A stretch of DNA of 64,000 nt, from contig JABAHL010000006.1 of NCBI GenBank assembly GCA_019353055.1, positions 1 through 64,000 of the forward strand, read 5' to 3'. This document shows positions 46,928 through 56,020 of the stretch, piece by piece. Source of the stretch: Faucicola osloensis_C (GTDB taxonomy: Bacteria > Pseudomonadota > Gammaproteobacteria > Pseudomonadales > Moraxellaceae). Below the pieces are notes generated by a model. That model searched no databases, was not told where the DNA came from, and saw nothing but the letters and a program-made list of their open reading frames with translations. The position numbers and the translations under genes are program-made. Each line of letters begins with the position of its first letter. Within the stretch, counting starts at the first letter, position 1.

Positions 46928-47444
46928 AATTCAAGCCTCAAGAAAATGAAGGGTTATCAACCACCATAAAACCAATGTATTATTTTTATATGCAGCACAC
47001 TAGCCAATAATTCTATTATATATTTTCAAAAATTATTATTTATGGTTGTTGGGTTTGTTATTGCATTGCTATTTAATTTATGCTTAACAATACTGAGAAA
47101 AACTGCCGCAAAACAGGAGATTTTGTTAAGTCTTTTGCAGTATTACTCAAATATAACTAATAAATTAAAGCAAAATCGGCTCGCCTTCAGTTATGTTAAG
47201 GTAACTATTGCGTAAATATTGTGTTAAAAATTCAAATCGTCCCCATTTTGGGTAAAGTTGGGTAAAGGTGTATTGCTAAAATTTGAAGGCTTTGTCATTA
47301 GTCTTATGCTACAAGTTGAAAGTAATACTACAAGGTAGCTTTAGGTATCACCTATATCAATAAATTCACATTTGGCTTATTGAGATAATCCGCTATCTTT
47401 ATCATAATCCTACTTATCATTATTTGTTGCTATTTTGAGGTGCT
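46928..47444. other. 517-bp AT-rich spacer between divergent genes
   Basis: The spacer must hold promoters for the OmpA-domain gene (-) and the rhomboid gene (+). Apart from a 57-codon frame at 47042-47215 listed separately, I see no gene, RNA or strong repeat. Confidence 0.5.
47042..47215 (+). CDS. Possible 57-residue membrane peptide
   Basis: ATG 47042 opens 57 codons with one hydrophobic segment (VVGFVIALLFNLCLTIL) followed by a basic region with RKTAAKQEILLSLLQYY. No ribosome site is visible and I know no homologue. In such AT-rich DNA a 57-codon frame is somewhat uncommon but can occur by chance. Confidence 0.2.
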   Translation: MVVGFVIALLFNLCLTILRKTAAKQEILLSLLQYYSNITNKLKQNRLAFSYVKVTIA

Positions 47445-48074
47445 ATGTCAATTTTTTCTAACCATACTTTATTTATCATTATCATTACGGTGGTCGTCAG
47501 TTTATTAGCTTGGCAATCACCCCAACTGATGCAAAGGTTAATTTTTTATCCGCCTGCGGTGCAGCGAGGACAAGTCGATCGCTTTGTCACCCATGGTTTT
47601 ATCCATGCCGATGGCATGCACTTGTTTTTTAATATGTTTACTTTGTATTCGTTTGGACAAGCGGTACAGGGTTTTTTCATGTCCAAACTCGGCAGTCTAG
47701 GGTTTGTGCTGTTTTATCTTGCCGCTTTGGTGGTGGCGATTATGCCAACCTATCTAAAACAAAAGAACAATCCTCGTTATAGCAGCTTAGGGGCTTCGGG
47801 GGCTGTTTCAGCAGTAATTTTTAGCTATATCTTGATGAATCCTTGGTCGACATTGTTGCTGTTTGTGATTCCTGTACCTGCGATTGTGTTCGCGATAGCG
47901 TATGTGGCGTATAGTGTGTGGGCGGATGGGCAAGGTCGCGGCAGTATCAATCATTCGGCACATTTGGTGGGTGGTGTTTTTGGTATGTTAACCACGATTG
48001 CCATTGAGCCCGGTATTGTGGCGCATTTTTTTAACCAATTAATGCATCCTAGATTTTTAGGCTTTGGTGGCTAA
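47445..48074 (+). CDS. Rhomboid-family intramembrane serine protease
   Basis: Six hydrophobic helices are predicted. Catalytic features are intact: HLFFNMFTLYSFGQ on helix 2, SSLGASGAVSAVIF with the GxSG serine, and NHSAHLVGGVFGML with the His of the dyad. Also present is the FVTHGFIHAD segment. GAGG lies 5 nt before the ATG. 209 residues, a compact bacterial rhomboid. Substrates unknown. Confidence 0.92.
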   Translation: MSIFSNHTLFIIIITVVVSLLAWQSPQLMQRLIFYPPAVQRGQVDRFVTHGFIHADGMHLFFNMFTLYSFGQAVQGFFMSKLGSLGFVLFYLAALVVAIMPTYLKQKNNPRYSSLGASGAVSAVIFSYILMNPWSTLLLFVIPVPAIVFAIAYVAYSVWADGQGRGSINHSAHLVGGVFGMLTTIAIEPGIVAHFFNQLMHPRFLGFGG

Positions 48075-48113
48075 CATTGAATGGCTAAAAATAGGGGCTA
48101 AAAACTGCGTGGC

Positions 48114-48173
48114 ACAGGTTGCCTAGTTACAGGTTGCCTAGTTACAGGTTGGCTAGTTACAGGTTGCCCAGTT
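48114..48173 (+). repeat. 15-bp intergenic tandem repeat, four copies
   Basis: Four units of ACAGGTTGCCTAGTT, the third with a G for C and the fourth with one C for T, lie between the rhomboid and phosphatase genes. A degenerate fifth (ACAGTCGCTTGGCTAGTT) follows. The repeat is non-coding. Confidence 0.95.
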
Positions 48174-48230
48174 AACAGTCGCTTGGCTAGTTAACGGTAA
48201 AGTCGTAAAAAGCAGTAAAAGGTAAAAAAT

Positions 48231-49166
48231 ATGATTTATGATGTGATTGGTGATGTACATGGTCAGGCAGATAAACTCATTGGGCTACTGACGCAGTTGG
48301 GCTATCAACATGATGGTCAGTGTTTTCAAGCACCTCCCAATCACCAAGCGATTTTTATCGGCGACTTGATTGATCGGGGCAGTCAACAGCTGCAAACCTT
48401 ATCTATCGTATTTGCGATGATTGACCACGGGCAAGCGCTCGCAGTCATGGGCAATCACGAGTATAATGCGTTAGCTTACGCCACACCCGATGCCCGTAAT
48501 GTAAGCCAATATCTACGACAACATGATGATAGACATACCTCGCAGCATCAAGCGTTCCTTGATGAAGTAGGGTTTGGCAGTGAGTCGCACCAGTTTTGGC
48601 TCAAGCGGTTTTATGAATTGCCCCTGTGGCTAGCGTTGGATGCTGCGTGTTTTGTGCATGCTTGTTGGGACAGTGACGCGATGGCGATGTTAAAACCGCT
48701 GTTAACGACAGACAATCGCTTGACGCCCATTGCGCTACAAAAAACCAGTGAGGAAGGCACGCCGCCTTATGACGCACTGGAAAGAGTGCTAAAAGGTGTG
48801 GAAGCACCGCTACCTGAGGGCATTCATCTGGTCGATAAAGAAGGTCATCAACGTAAAAATGTACGGGTACAGTGGTGGCAACCGAGTTTGTCGTTTCAGC
48901 CGATTCACCAGATTGCGCGCGCCAGTCAAGAGGATTTGATTCATATCCCTAAAGACACGCTGAGCGCTGAGATTGTGTTTGGGCTTGACCATGACAAACC
49001 TATTTTTGTCGGGCATTATTGGCTCAATGGTACGCCTGAGCTGCTTAGTCATCAAGTGGTCTGTGTGGATTATTCTGCTGCCAAAGATGGGTTTTTGACG
49101 GCTTATCAATTTGACACCGATCATCCGGCTTTGACCTCAGCGAATTTTGTGCAATATCAGCATTAA
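48231..49166 (+). CDS. Calcineurin-like metallophosphatase (PrpE/PPP-like)
   Basis: All PPP-family metal motifs are present: GDVHGQ at the N-terminus, FIGDLIDRGSQ, VMGNHEYNALAYAT, and FVGHYWLNG with the later His. This resembles bacterial Ser/Thr phosphatases and ApaH/PrpE-type hydrolases. AAAAGG precedes the ATG. 311 residues. Substrate cannot be decided. In contrast to the gene at 26433, its active site is complete. Confidence 0.88.
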   Translation: MIYDVIGDVHGQADKLIGLLTQLGYQHDGQCFQAPPNHQAIFIGDLIDRGSQQLQTLSIVFAMIDHGQALAVMGNHEYNALAYATPDARNVSQYLRQHDDRHTSQHQAFLDEVGFGSESHQFWLKRFYELPLWLALDAACFVHACWDSDAMAMLKPLLTTDNRLTPIALQKTSEEGTPPYDALERVLKGVEAPLPEGIHLVDKEGHQRKNVRVQWWQPSLSFQPIHQIARASQEDLIHIPKDTLSAEIVFGLDHDKPIFVGHYWLNGTPELLSHQVVCVDYSAAKDGFLTAYQFDTDHPALTSANFVQYQH

Positions 49167-49271
49167 CCCAAAGCTAAACGGTAAATTGGGTGTAACATAA
49201 ATTAAAACATTTGTTTAAACCTTACGGCTAAAAATGATAGCCAGTGAGCAAACGATTAAGATGAGTTAGGT

Positions 49272-50186
49272 ATGATTCGACGTCCGATTGAGCCGCTAAA
49301 GATGCTATTTGTGGTGCAAGGCTCGTACTTTAAACGGCTGATTGTGCCACAAGTTTTGTTGTTTATTTTCTCCTTTCTTATTTATTTTTATCAAACCCAT
49401 ATCGCCACCGAGCCTGTGCCGCTCAATCCTTCGGTGTTTGCGATACTTGGTATCTCTCTTGCGATTTTCCACGGGTTTTGTAATAACGCAGCGTATGATC
49501 GGTTTTGGGAAGGGCGCAAGCTGTGGGGCACGCTGGTTTGGCTAAGTCGCAACATCGCCCGCCAAGTGCTGACACTGCCCAATGTCAGTATGGCGGAAAA
49601 ACAAGCCTTTATCCGTCATCAGATCGCTTTTGTTCATAGTCTTCGCCAACAGCTGCGGGGTGAGGATAATACAGCAAATCTGCAGCGACTATTAACGGTT
49701 GAAGAACAGCAAGCCGTGGTTGGGCAAAACTTTATCGCCTTACGCTTGACCCAAATCATGGGGCAGATGCTCGCCAACTGGCAAACCGAGCAAAAAATCG
49801 ATGTTTGGCAGTGGCAAAGCTTGGATAACACCTTGGGTGAAATTGCCCATATCCAGGCGGGCTGTGAACGCATTAATAATACACCGATTCCGTATGCCTA
49901 TTTTGTGCTGCTGCATCGCACTGTGTATCTGTATTGCTTTATGTTGCCGTTTGGACTGGGCAACACCATTGGCTGGGTAACGCCATTTGTAGTCAGTTTT
50001 GTTGGCTACACCTTTATGGCGCTCAATGAAATCGTCGATGAAATCAGCGAGCCGTTTGGTACGGGGGAAAACGAATTGCCCTTAGGTATGATGTGCGATA
50101 CGATTGAGACGCAGCTGGCCATGCTCAGTCACCAACAATTTGCCCCTGAGCAAAAGCCGCGAGTACCCGCCAATGTGGTGATATAG
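49272..50186 (+). CDS. Bestrophin-family (UPF0187) anion channel
   Basis: The family signature GISLAIFHGFCNNAAYDRFWEGRKLWGTLVW follows two N-terminal helices. Later RTVYLYCFMLPFGLGNTIGWVTP and EIVDEISEPFGTGENELPLGMM match bacterial bestrophins. 304 residues. Bestrophins form pentameric channels. Followed by a terminator before purE. Confidence 0.92.
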   Translation: MIRRPIEPLKMLFVVQGSYFKRLIVPQVLLFIFSFLIYFYQTHIATEPVPLNPSVFAILGISLAIFHGFCNNAAYDRFWEGRKLWGTLVWLSRNIARQVLTLPNVSMAEKQAFIRHQIAFVHSLRQQLRGEDNTANLQRLLTVEEQQAVVGQNFIALRLTQIMGQMLANWQTEQKIDVWQWQSLDNTLGEIAHIQAGCERINNTPIPYAYFVLLHRTVYLYCFMLPFGLGNTIGWVTPFVVSFVGYTFMALNEIVDEISEPFGTGENELPLGMMCDTIETQLAMLSHQQFAPEQKPRVPANVVI

Positions 50187-50243
50187 TTACCGCATAGATT
50201 TTGATTTTCAAGGGTAAAAAATCATGCTATATTAAGTTTTGAC

Positions 50244-50268
50244 CGTGCATTTCATGCACGTTTTTTTA
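50244..50268 (+). terminator. Terminator after bestrophin gene
   Basis: CGTGCAT and ATGCACG pair round a 3-nt loop followed by seven T residues. Confidence 0.85.
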
Positions 50269-50306
50269 TTTTAAGTCCGTCAATTTTTTGGCAAAAGGAA
50301 TTTTCC

Positions 50307-50864
50307 ATGTCAGCAAGTCAGCCAAACGCCCAGACACACCAGCTACCACCTCCCATCCCATCGCCACAAGGTCAAGCCAAAGTCGGTATCATCATGGGTA
50401 GTCAATCTGACTGGGAAACCATGCAAAACGCCGCGCAAATGTTAGCGGATTTTGGGGTGCCATTTGAGTGTGAAGTAGTATCGGCACATCGCACCCCTGA
50501 TAGATTGTTTGACTATGCCAAAACTGCCAAAGCTCGCGGACTGTCTGTGATTATCGCAGGGGCAGGCGGCGCGGCGCATCTGCCAGGGATGTGTGCGTCT
50601 CAGACGGATTTGCCTGTGCTTGGTGTACCTGTCAAGTCCTCCATCCTAAGCGGTTGGGATAGTTTGCTATCCATCGTGCAAATGCCTAAAGGGGTGGCGG
50701 TGGGTACGCTTGCCATCGGGGCGGCGGGTGCGGCAAATGCAGGGCTACTGGCAGCGCAAATCTTGGCGATTGGTGATAGCACGCTTGCGCAAAAAATCAG
50801 TGATTTTCGCGCCCAACAAACCCAAACAATTTTGGATAATCCGATACCTGGGGTGATGGGTTAA
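50307..50864 (+). CDS. purE: N5-CAIR mutase PurE
   Basis: PurE converts N5-carboxyaminoimidazole ribotide to CAIR. Seen: VGIIMGSQSDWETM, VVSAHRTPDRLFDYAKTA, IIAGAGGAAHLPGM and VQMPKGVAVGTLAIGAAGAANAGLLAA. AAGGA lies before the ATG. 185 residues, with a 24-residue Gln/Pro-rich N-terminal addition. purK is not next to it. Confidence 0.96.
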   Translation: MSASQPNAQTHQLPPPIPSPQGQAKVGIIMGSQSDWETMQNAAQMLADFGVPFECEVVSAHRTPDRLFDYAKTAKARGLSVIIAGAGGAAHLPGMCASQTDLPVLGVPVKSSILSGWDSLLSIVQMPKGVAVGTLAIGAAGAANAGLLAAQILAIGDSTLAQKISDFRAQQTQTILDNPIPGVMG

Positions 50865-50865
50865 A

Positions 50866-51528
50866 TTACTGAAAAGTGGTGACTAGCCAATGCTTGAAGT
50901 TTTGATAAACAGGATTGCTCGCGGCTATCAATTCTAAACTTTTTGATAAGTCTTGTGTGGGCTTTGTTTGAGTCGAGAGCCAAGTAAAAATTCGAGCCTT
51001 GTCCATTGCGGTAACTGGGTTTTTAAAATGCGATGTCCCTAGACTTTGGATAAAGTTTTCAATTTGGGTAAAGTGACTTTGTTGGTCGGATGACATCGCC
51101 ATTTTTACCCAAGTTTCAAAGTATCCCTCATTTTGATTATTTGGCATTAGCCAAACACCGATTGGATTATCGTAATCCGAATTTTCAAAGTAAAAGCCTA
51201 AATTATCGTTTTGTTGCTGGCGTTGATGAAAACCTAAAGGGTTCAACCGCTCGCTAATTTGTCGTAAATTTTGATTTTTGATATCGGTTTTATCGGTAAA
51301 ATCCATATCAACTACAATGCCAATATGACTGACTTGTCCTGTTTCCAGAAGTTTTGCCAATCTTGGCAGTTGTTGGAAAACGGCTTGTTTTGTTGTGTAG
51401 GCAGTTGATTCAAAATCTTGTGGTGTTGCAACATCAATGTTTAGTTGAAGATTTAGTTTTTCATGACGCAAAAATGCTTGGATAAATAATTTATCCGATT
51501 CCGCTTCAACAATCAGGTGTTTTATCAT
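50866..51528 (-). CDS. DUF3226 TOPRIM-like protein, partner of AAA ATPase
   Basis: The fold is TOPRIM-like: LIVEAESDK supplies Glu8 and IGIVVDMDF supplies D74 and D76. Downstream, IGVWLMPNNQNEGYFETWV matches the DUF3226 pattern. TOPRIM proteins with such acidic residues are usually metal-dependent nucleases. It starts within the ATPase stop (TAATG), so the two are co-translated. ATPase + TOPRIM pairs resemble OLD and PARIS defence systems by architecture; equivalence is inference. 220 residues. The stop is only one base from the purE stop, with convergent genes and no terminator between. Confidence 0.75.
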   Translation of the reverse strand: MIKHLIVEAESDKLFIQAFLRHEKLNLQLNIDVATPQDFESTAYTTKQAVFQQLPRLAKLLETGQVSHIGIVVDMDFTDKTDIKNQNLRQISERLNPLGFHQRQQQNDNLGFYFENSDYDNPIGVWLMPNNQNEGYFETWVKMAMSSDQQSHFTQIENFIQSLGTSHFKNPVTAMDKARIFTWLSTQTKPTQDLSKSLELIAASNPVYQNFKHWLVTTFQ

Positions 51529-52694
51529 TATCTAACCTCAATGTTCATTTTAGTTAGATTGTATAAGTCATCTTCATCAAATACGGTAGCGATAAGTTTG
51601 CCTTTATCAGATTTGCGGACGCTGTGACCCATGCGAAATAATACGCCTTCCATGTCGGTGCGGTCTTTGGCGACTTGGGAAAAACTTTCGATACAGTCCC
51701 AGCTGTGTGTAGTGGCAAATACTTGAATGTTGAAGCGATAAGCCAGTTCAAAGATGAGTTCCCAAACTTTAGGTTGTACGCTGTAGTGTAAACCGTTTTC
51801 AAATTCATCTATTAATAAAAAACCATTTTTTGCAGAAAATATTTTCAAAATGATTTGCAATAATCGCATAATTCCGTCCCCCATAGCGGTTAAAGGATAA
51901 CCACCATTACCATCTAGTAGTTTTATATAAGGGACACGAACATCTTCAGAATTAGCATATTTCTGGTGGAATTTTTTATCAGTTATAAAAGCTAGATTTT
52001 GTATATTTGGCACAATAATTTTTAACGCTTGAATAACTTCAGTTTCTGCTTCTGTAAAAACTAATTTATCCCAGTCACTAGCTAGTTTTGGTAAATTCAC
52101 TACTCTTGTATCTATATAAGCTAAAGGGGAACTCTGCTCTAGTTTTAAGAATTGCAAAAGATTCAAACTATCGTCCAAATTTAATTCAGTATAAAAAGTA
52201 TCCTTATTAGATAACTTAATTTCTAAGCCGTTTTCTATGGTATTAAAAGACAATAAACCTTTAGTAGTCTTGCTGAAAGTATGTTTCTCACTATAAGTAG
52301 TAATAAGTGAGTGTTTTATTTCATCATAATAAGTATGCTTATCAAATTTATCAGATTCTAAAACTCGAATTTGTATCGAATTTTTTGTATCTCCAATAAA
52401 AATCGTAGATACTTCTTGGTTGTAGTTATTATGTGTAAAAAAATCTTTTATGAAAATATTTGGTTCTTTTACGCTGGTATCTTGATTGGGATTTAGGGTT
52501 AGGCTACTTCGATTAGAAGCGATTTGATATAAAATATTAGACTTAAACCCACTCGCTAACAAAGCTAAGGCTTCAAGAACAGTACTTTTTCCCGAATTAT
52601 TTTTCCCCACAATTAAATTTACATGACCCAATTTCTCAATTGTCACATCTTCCAAAATCCGAAAGTTCTTAATCTTTAGAGAGTCTAAGTGCAT
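51528..52694 (-). CDS. OLD/RecF-like AAA ATPase, first gene of ATPase–TOPRIM pair
   Basis: This is an SMC/RecF-like ATPase of AAA_15/AAA_21 type. It begins MHLDSLKIKNFRILEDV and has Walker A GKNNSGKST (30-38). A region of about 220 residues, AT-rich in its coding DNA, carries no motif I can name. Then come a signature-like AMGDGIMRLL (270-279), Walker B FLLIDEFENGLH (292-303) and an H-loop ATTHSWD (327-333). ATG 52694 has AAGG nine bases upstream; the frame extends to 52754. 388 residues. It probably forms a complex with the downstream DUF3226 protein. Confidence 0.85.
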   Translation of the reverse strand: MHLDSLKIKNFRILEDVTIEKLGHVNLIVGKNNSGKSTVLEALALLASGFKSNILYQIASNRSSLTLNPNQDTSVKEPNIFIKDFFTHNNYNQEVSTIFIGDTKNSIQIRVLESDKFDKHTYYDEIKHSLITTYSEKHTFSKTTKGLLSFNTIENGLEIKLSNKDTFYTELNLDDSLNLLQFLKLEQSSPLAYIDTRVVNLPKLASDWDKLVFTEAETEVIQALKIIVPNIQNLAFITDKKFHQKYANSEDVRVPYIKLLDGNGGYPLTAMGDGIMRLLQIILKIFSAKNGFLLIDEFENGLHYSVQPKVWELIFELAYRFNIQVFATTHSWDCIESFSQVAKDRTDMEGVLFRMGHSVRKSDKGKLIATVFDEDDLYNLTKMNIEVR

Positions 52695-52845
52695 AACGCA
52701 AACCTTACGAGTTATTAACCCATTTATTATTTTATCAACCGCTATCTTACCCACAAAATACTCTACAATCTAGGCAATTTACGGTAAAATCCGTTAATTA
52801 CCTTTTTGACATTCCTTTCTTTTTTATTGTAAAAGTTGACCATCT

Positions 52846-55800
52846 ATGAGCACGCAACATCAAATCGCCCAAGCCTTAACGTCTTTAGAAAACGCTTACA
52901 ACCCAAGCGACGTCGAAAACGGCATATACCAAGTGTGGGAAGACAAAGGCTACTTTCAGCCAAGCTATGACAAAAAACAATCGTTTTCTATTGCGCTGCC
53001 ACCGCCGAATGTCACAGGCTCACTGCACATGGGTCACGGCTTTAACAATGCCATCATGGACACGCTCACCCGCTATCACCGAATGCTGGGCGAAAACACC
53101 CTCTGGCAACCAGGCACCGACCACGCAGGGATTGCCACGCAAATGGTCGTTGAGCGTCAATTAAACGCCCAAGGCATCAAACGCCATGATTTAGGTCGTG
53201 AAAAATTCCTTGAAAAGATTTGGGAGTGGAAAGCCGAGAGCGGTGGCAACATCACCCGCCAAATCCGCCGTCTAGGTAGCTCAGTGGACTGGAGCCGTGA
53301 GCGTTTTACCATGGATGATGGCTTGTCCAATGCCGTCAAAGAAGTGTTCGTGCGTCTGTACCAAGATGGACTGATTTATCGCGGTAAACGTCTAGTCAAC
53401 TGGGATACTAAGCTACAAACTGCGTTATCCGACCTTGAAGTAGAAAACCATGACGAGAAAGGCTCACTGTGGCATTTTCGCTATTATTTGACCGATAAAA
53501 ATGCCAAAACCCAAGACGGTAAAAATTACCTTGTCGTTGCCACCACCCGCCCAGAGACCTTGCTCGGTGATACCGCCGTTGCCGTGAACCCAGAAGACGC
53601 ACGCTACCAGCACCTTATCGGGCAAACCGTGACGCTACCGATTACCGGTCGCATTGTACCGATTGTGGGCGATGACAAAGCAGTGGACATGGAATTTGGC
53701 ACCGGCTGTGTCAAAATCACCCCTGCCCATGACTTTAATGACTACGAAACAGGCAAACGCCACAATTTGCCGATGATTAATATCTTTGATAATTCAGCGC
53801 ATATCTTACCAGAGATGCAGATTTTTACTGATTTACAAACCAAAGAGCCACAGCTTGAGACCACGCCTAGCGAGTATGCAGGACTTGAGCGGTTTGCCGC
53901 GCGTAAAAAAATGGTTGAGCAAAGCGAGGCGGAAGGCTGGCTTGAAGAAATCAAACCGCATGATTTAAAAGTGCCTAAAGGCGACCGCAGTAACACCATC
54001 GTTGAGCCGTGGCTCACCGACCAATGGTATGTATCCATTGAGAAACTGGCAAAACCTGCCATCGAGGCGGTTGAAGACGGGCGCACCGAGTTTGTCCCTG
54101 CCCAGTACAAAAATATGTATATGGCGTGGATGCGTGATATCCAAGACTGGTGTATCAGCCGTCAGCTTTGGTGGGGACACCGTATCCCAGCGTGGTACGA
54201 TGATGAGGGCAATATCTATGTCGCCCGTTCTGTGTATAGTGCTTACGACCAAGCAGTTCAGCATAAAATGCAGGAAATACAATCTGATGATAGCCAGCAA
54301 GAATTATACAAATCGTTATCAGCAATTCATGAAAAATACGAAAACTTGAATAATCAAAAAATCGCAGATTGGTTGGAATTTGCGACACTCACTGAAGAGA
54401 TTAATAAACTAGGTATTCATTTACGTCAAGAAGATGATGTATTAGATACTTGGTTTAGCTCGGCATTGTGGACGTTTAGCACGTTGGATTGGCAAGGCGA
54501 AACCAGTTTTGATGACTATAGCCAAGCGCTCAAAACCTTCCACCCAACCAGCGTATTGGTCACAGGTTTTGACATCATTTTCTTCTGGGTCGCCCGTATG
54601 ATGATGATGACCCTGTACTTCATCAAAGACAAAGACGGCAACCCGCAAGTGCCGTTTAAGACGGTGTATGTGCATGGCTTGGTGCGTGATGGACAAGGGC
54701 AAAAAATGTCCAAATCCAAAGGCAACGTACTTGACCCGATTGACCTGATTGACGGCATTGATTTAGAAACCCTAGTCGCCAAACGCACCACAGGTCTTAT
54801 GAACCCCAAAGACGCGCAAAAAATCGAAAAAGCCACGCGCAAAGAATTTGCCGATGGCATCCCTGCGTTTGGCACGGACGCGCTGCGCTTTACCTTTACC
54901 TCGCTTGCCAGTACGGGACGTGATATCAATTTTGACCTCAAACGCATTGAAGGCAATCGCAATTTTTGTAACAAGATTTGGAACGCCACCCGTTTTGTGC
55001 TGATGAACTGTGTCGATAAGGAAGGCAATGCGTTAAACATCGACAAAACCGCCAATACCGAACTTTGGGAATTGCCAGAGCAATGGATTATAAGCCGTCT
55101 AAACTCCACAGTAAAAGCCATCCATGAGCACATGAGTCAGTATCGTTTTGACTTGGTGAGCCAAGATATCTATGAGTTTATCTGGAATGAATACTGCGAC
55201 TGGTATGTTGAGCTTGCCAAATCGAGCCTGAATGATGAGTCGGTGAGTGCCGAGCGTAAAGCCCAAATCCGCTATGTGCTGCTCAACTGCCTTGAAGTCG
55301 CCATGCGCTTTAGCCACCCGATTATGCCGTATATCACCGAGAGTATTTGGCAAACCATTGCCCCTATCATCGATAAAAAAGCGACTGACAGTATCATGAC
55401 GGCTGCCTTCCCAACAGCGGATGACAGCCTAATCAGCCTACAGACTGAGCATGACATGACGTGGCTACAAGCGCTGATTGGGGCGATTCGTAACATCCGT
55501 GGTGAGATGAAGCTTGGCAATGCGGTGCGTCTGCCTGTGCTACTTGACAATATCAGCGATGAGGAAACCGCACGTCTCAGCCGTATTGAAAATCAGTTTA
55601 AATCGCTTGCCAAAGTCGATACGCTGACTATTGTCAATGCGGGTGACGGCTCTGATAAAGCGTTACCGTTGTCGTCATCGAGTATGGTCGGGCAGTTAAA
55701 AGTGCTCGTACCGATGAAAGGCTTGATTGACCCAACGGCGGAGCTTAATCGCCTTGCCAAAGCCCAAGAAAAACTTACCAAACAAGCGGATAGTCTGCGT

Positions 55801-55935
55801 AGCAAGCTGTCCAATGAAAGTTTTGTAAGCAAAGCCCCTGTCAATGTGGTAGAAGCTGAGAAAGCGAAACTTGCGGAGATGGATACGCAATTGGCGGAAA
55901 TGCATAAGCAAATTGAGCAGTTAAACAATTTATAA
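52846..55935 (+). CDS. valS: Valyl-tRNA synthetase with a novel insertion
   Basis: ValS charges tRNA-Val. HIGH motif is PPPNVTGSLHMGHGF, the CP1 editing domain includes VATTRPETLLGDTAVAVNP, and the KMSKS motif is GQKMSKSKGNVLDP. A C-terminal coiled coil ends the protein. Between DDEGNIYVARS and LRQEDDVLDTWFSSALW lie about 63 residues, where E. coli has about 16. The extra segment (54240-54420) is charged, helical and AT-rich. Total 1029 residues against 951 in E. coli. All catalytic motifs appear intact. Confidence 0.96.
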   Translation: MSTQHQIAQALTSLENAYNPSDVENGIYQVWEDKGYFQPSYDKKQSFSIALPPPNVTGSLHMGHGFNNAIMDTLTRYHRMLGENTLWQPGTDHAGIATQMVVERQLNAQGIKRHDLGREKFLEKIWEWKAESGGNITRQIRRLGSSVDWSRERFTMDDGLSNAVKEVFVRLYQDGLIYRGKRLVNWDTKLQTALSDLEVENHDEKGSLWHFRYYLTDKNAKTQDGKNYLVVATTRPETLLGDTAVAVNPEDARYQHLIGQTVTLPITGRIVPIVGDDKAVDMEFGTGCVKITPAHDFNDYETGKRHNLPMINIFDNSAHILPEMQIFTDLQTKEPQLETTPSEYAGLERFAARKKMVEQSEAEGWLEEIKPHDLKVPKGDRSNTIVEPWLTDQWYVSIEKLAKPAIEAVEDGRTEFVPAQYKNMYMAWMRDIQDWCISRQLWWGHRIPAWYDDEGNIYVARSVYSAYDQAVQHKMQEIQSDDSQQELYKSLSAIHEKYENLNNQKIADWLEFATLTEEINKLGIHLRQEDDVLDTWFSSALWTFSTLDWQGETSFDDYSQALKTFHPTSVLVTGFDIIFFWVARMMMMTLYFIKDKDGNPQVPFKTVYVHGLVRDGQGQKMSKSKGNVLDPIDLIDGIDLETLVAKRTTGLMNPKDAQKIEKATRKEFADGIPAFGTDALRFTFTSLASTGRDINFDLKRIEGNRNFCNKIWNATRFVLMNCVDKEGNALNIDKTANTELWELPEQWIISRLNSTVKAIHEHMSQYRFDLVSQDIYEFIWNEYCDWYVELAKSSLNDESVSAERKAQIRYVLLNCLEVAMRFSHPIMPYITESIWQTIAPIIDKKATDSIMTAAFPTADDSLISLQTEHDMTWLQALIGAIRNIRGEMKLGNAVRLPVLLDNISDEETARLSRIENQFKSLAKVDTLTIVNAGDGSDKALPLSSSSMVGQLKVLVPMKGLIDPTAELNRLAKAQEKLTKQADSLRSKLSNESFVSKAPVNVVEAEKAKLAEMDTQLAEMHKQIEQLNNL

Positions 55936-55948
55936 AAAATTCTAATGA

Positions 55949-55980
55949 TTAGCTTAGTTAAGTTAACTTGACTAAGCTAA
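55949..55980. promoter_or_regulatory. 32-bp near-perfect palindrome after valS
   Basis: Arms TTAGCTTAGT (55949-55958) and ACTAAGCTAA (55971-55980) flank the inner palindrome AAGTTAACTT (55960-55969). No T run follows, so it is not a standard terminator. It sits 41 bp ahead of the HEPN gene and could be its operator or a structured 3' end of valS mRNA. Confidence 0.55.
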
Positions 55981-56020
55981 ATCCTAATATATTCAATTAA
56001 TATCTAAATGGATTTTCAAT

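Noticed and set aside
48114..48190. CRISPR-like array
   Set aside because: Units are 15 bp and directly adjacent without spacers, and no cas gene is nearby; it is an ordinary tandem repeat.
54225..54440. Intein or inserted mobile DNA within valS
   Set aside because: The segment is only about 63 residues, does not begin with Cys/Ser, has no His-Asn end and no endonuclease motif; it is a simple in-frame insertion.
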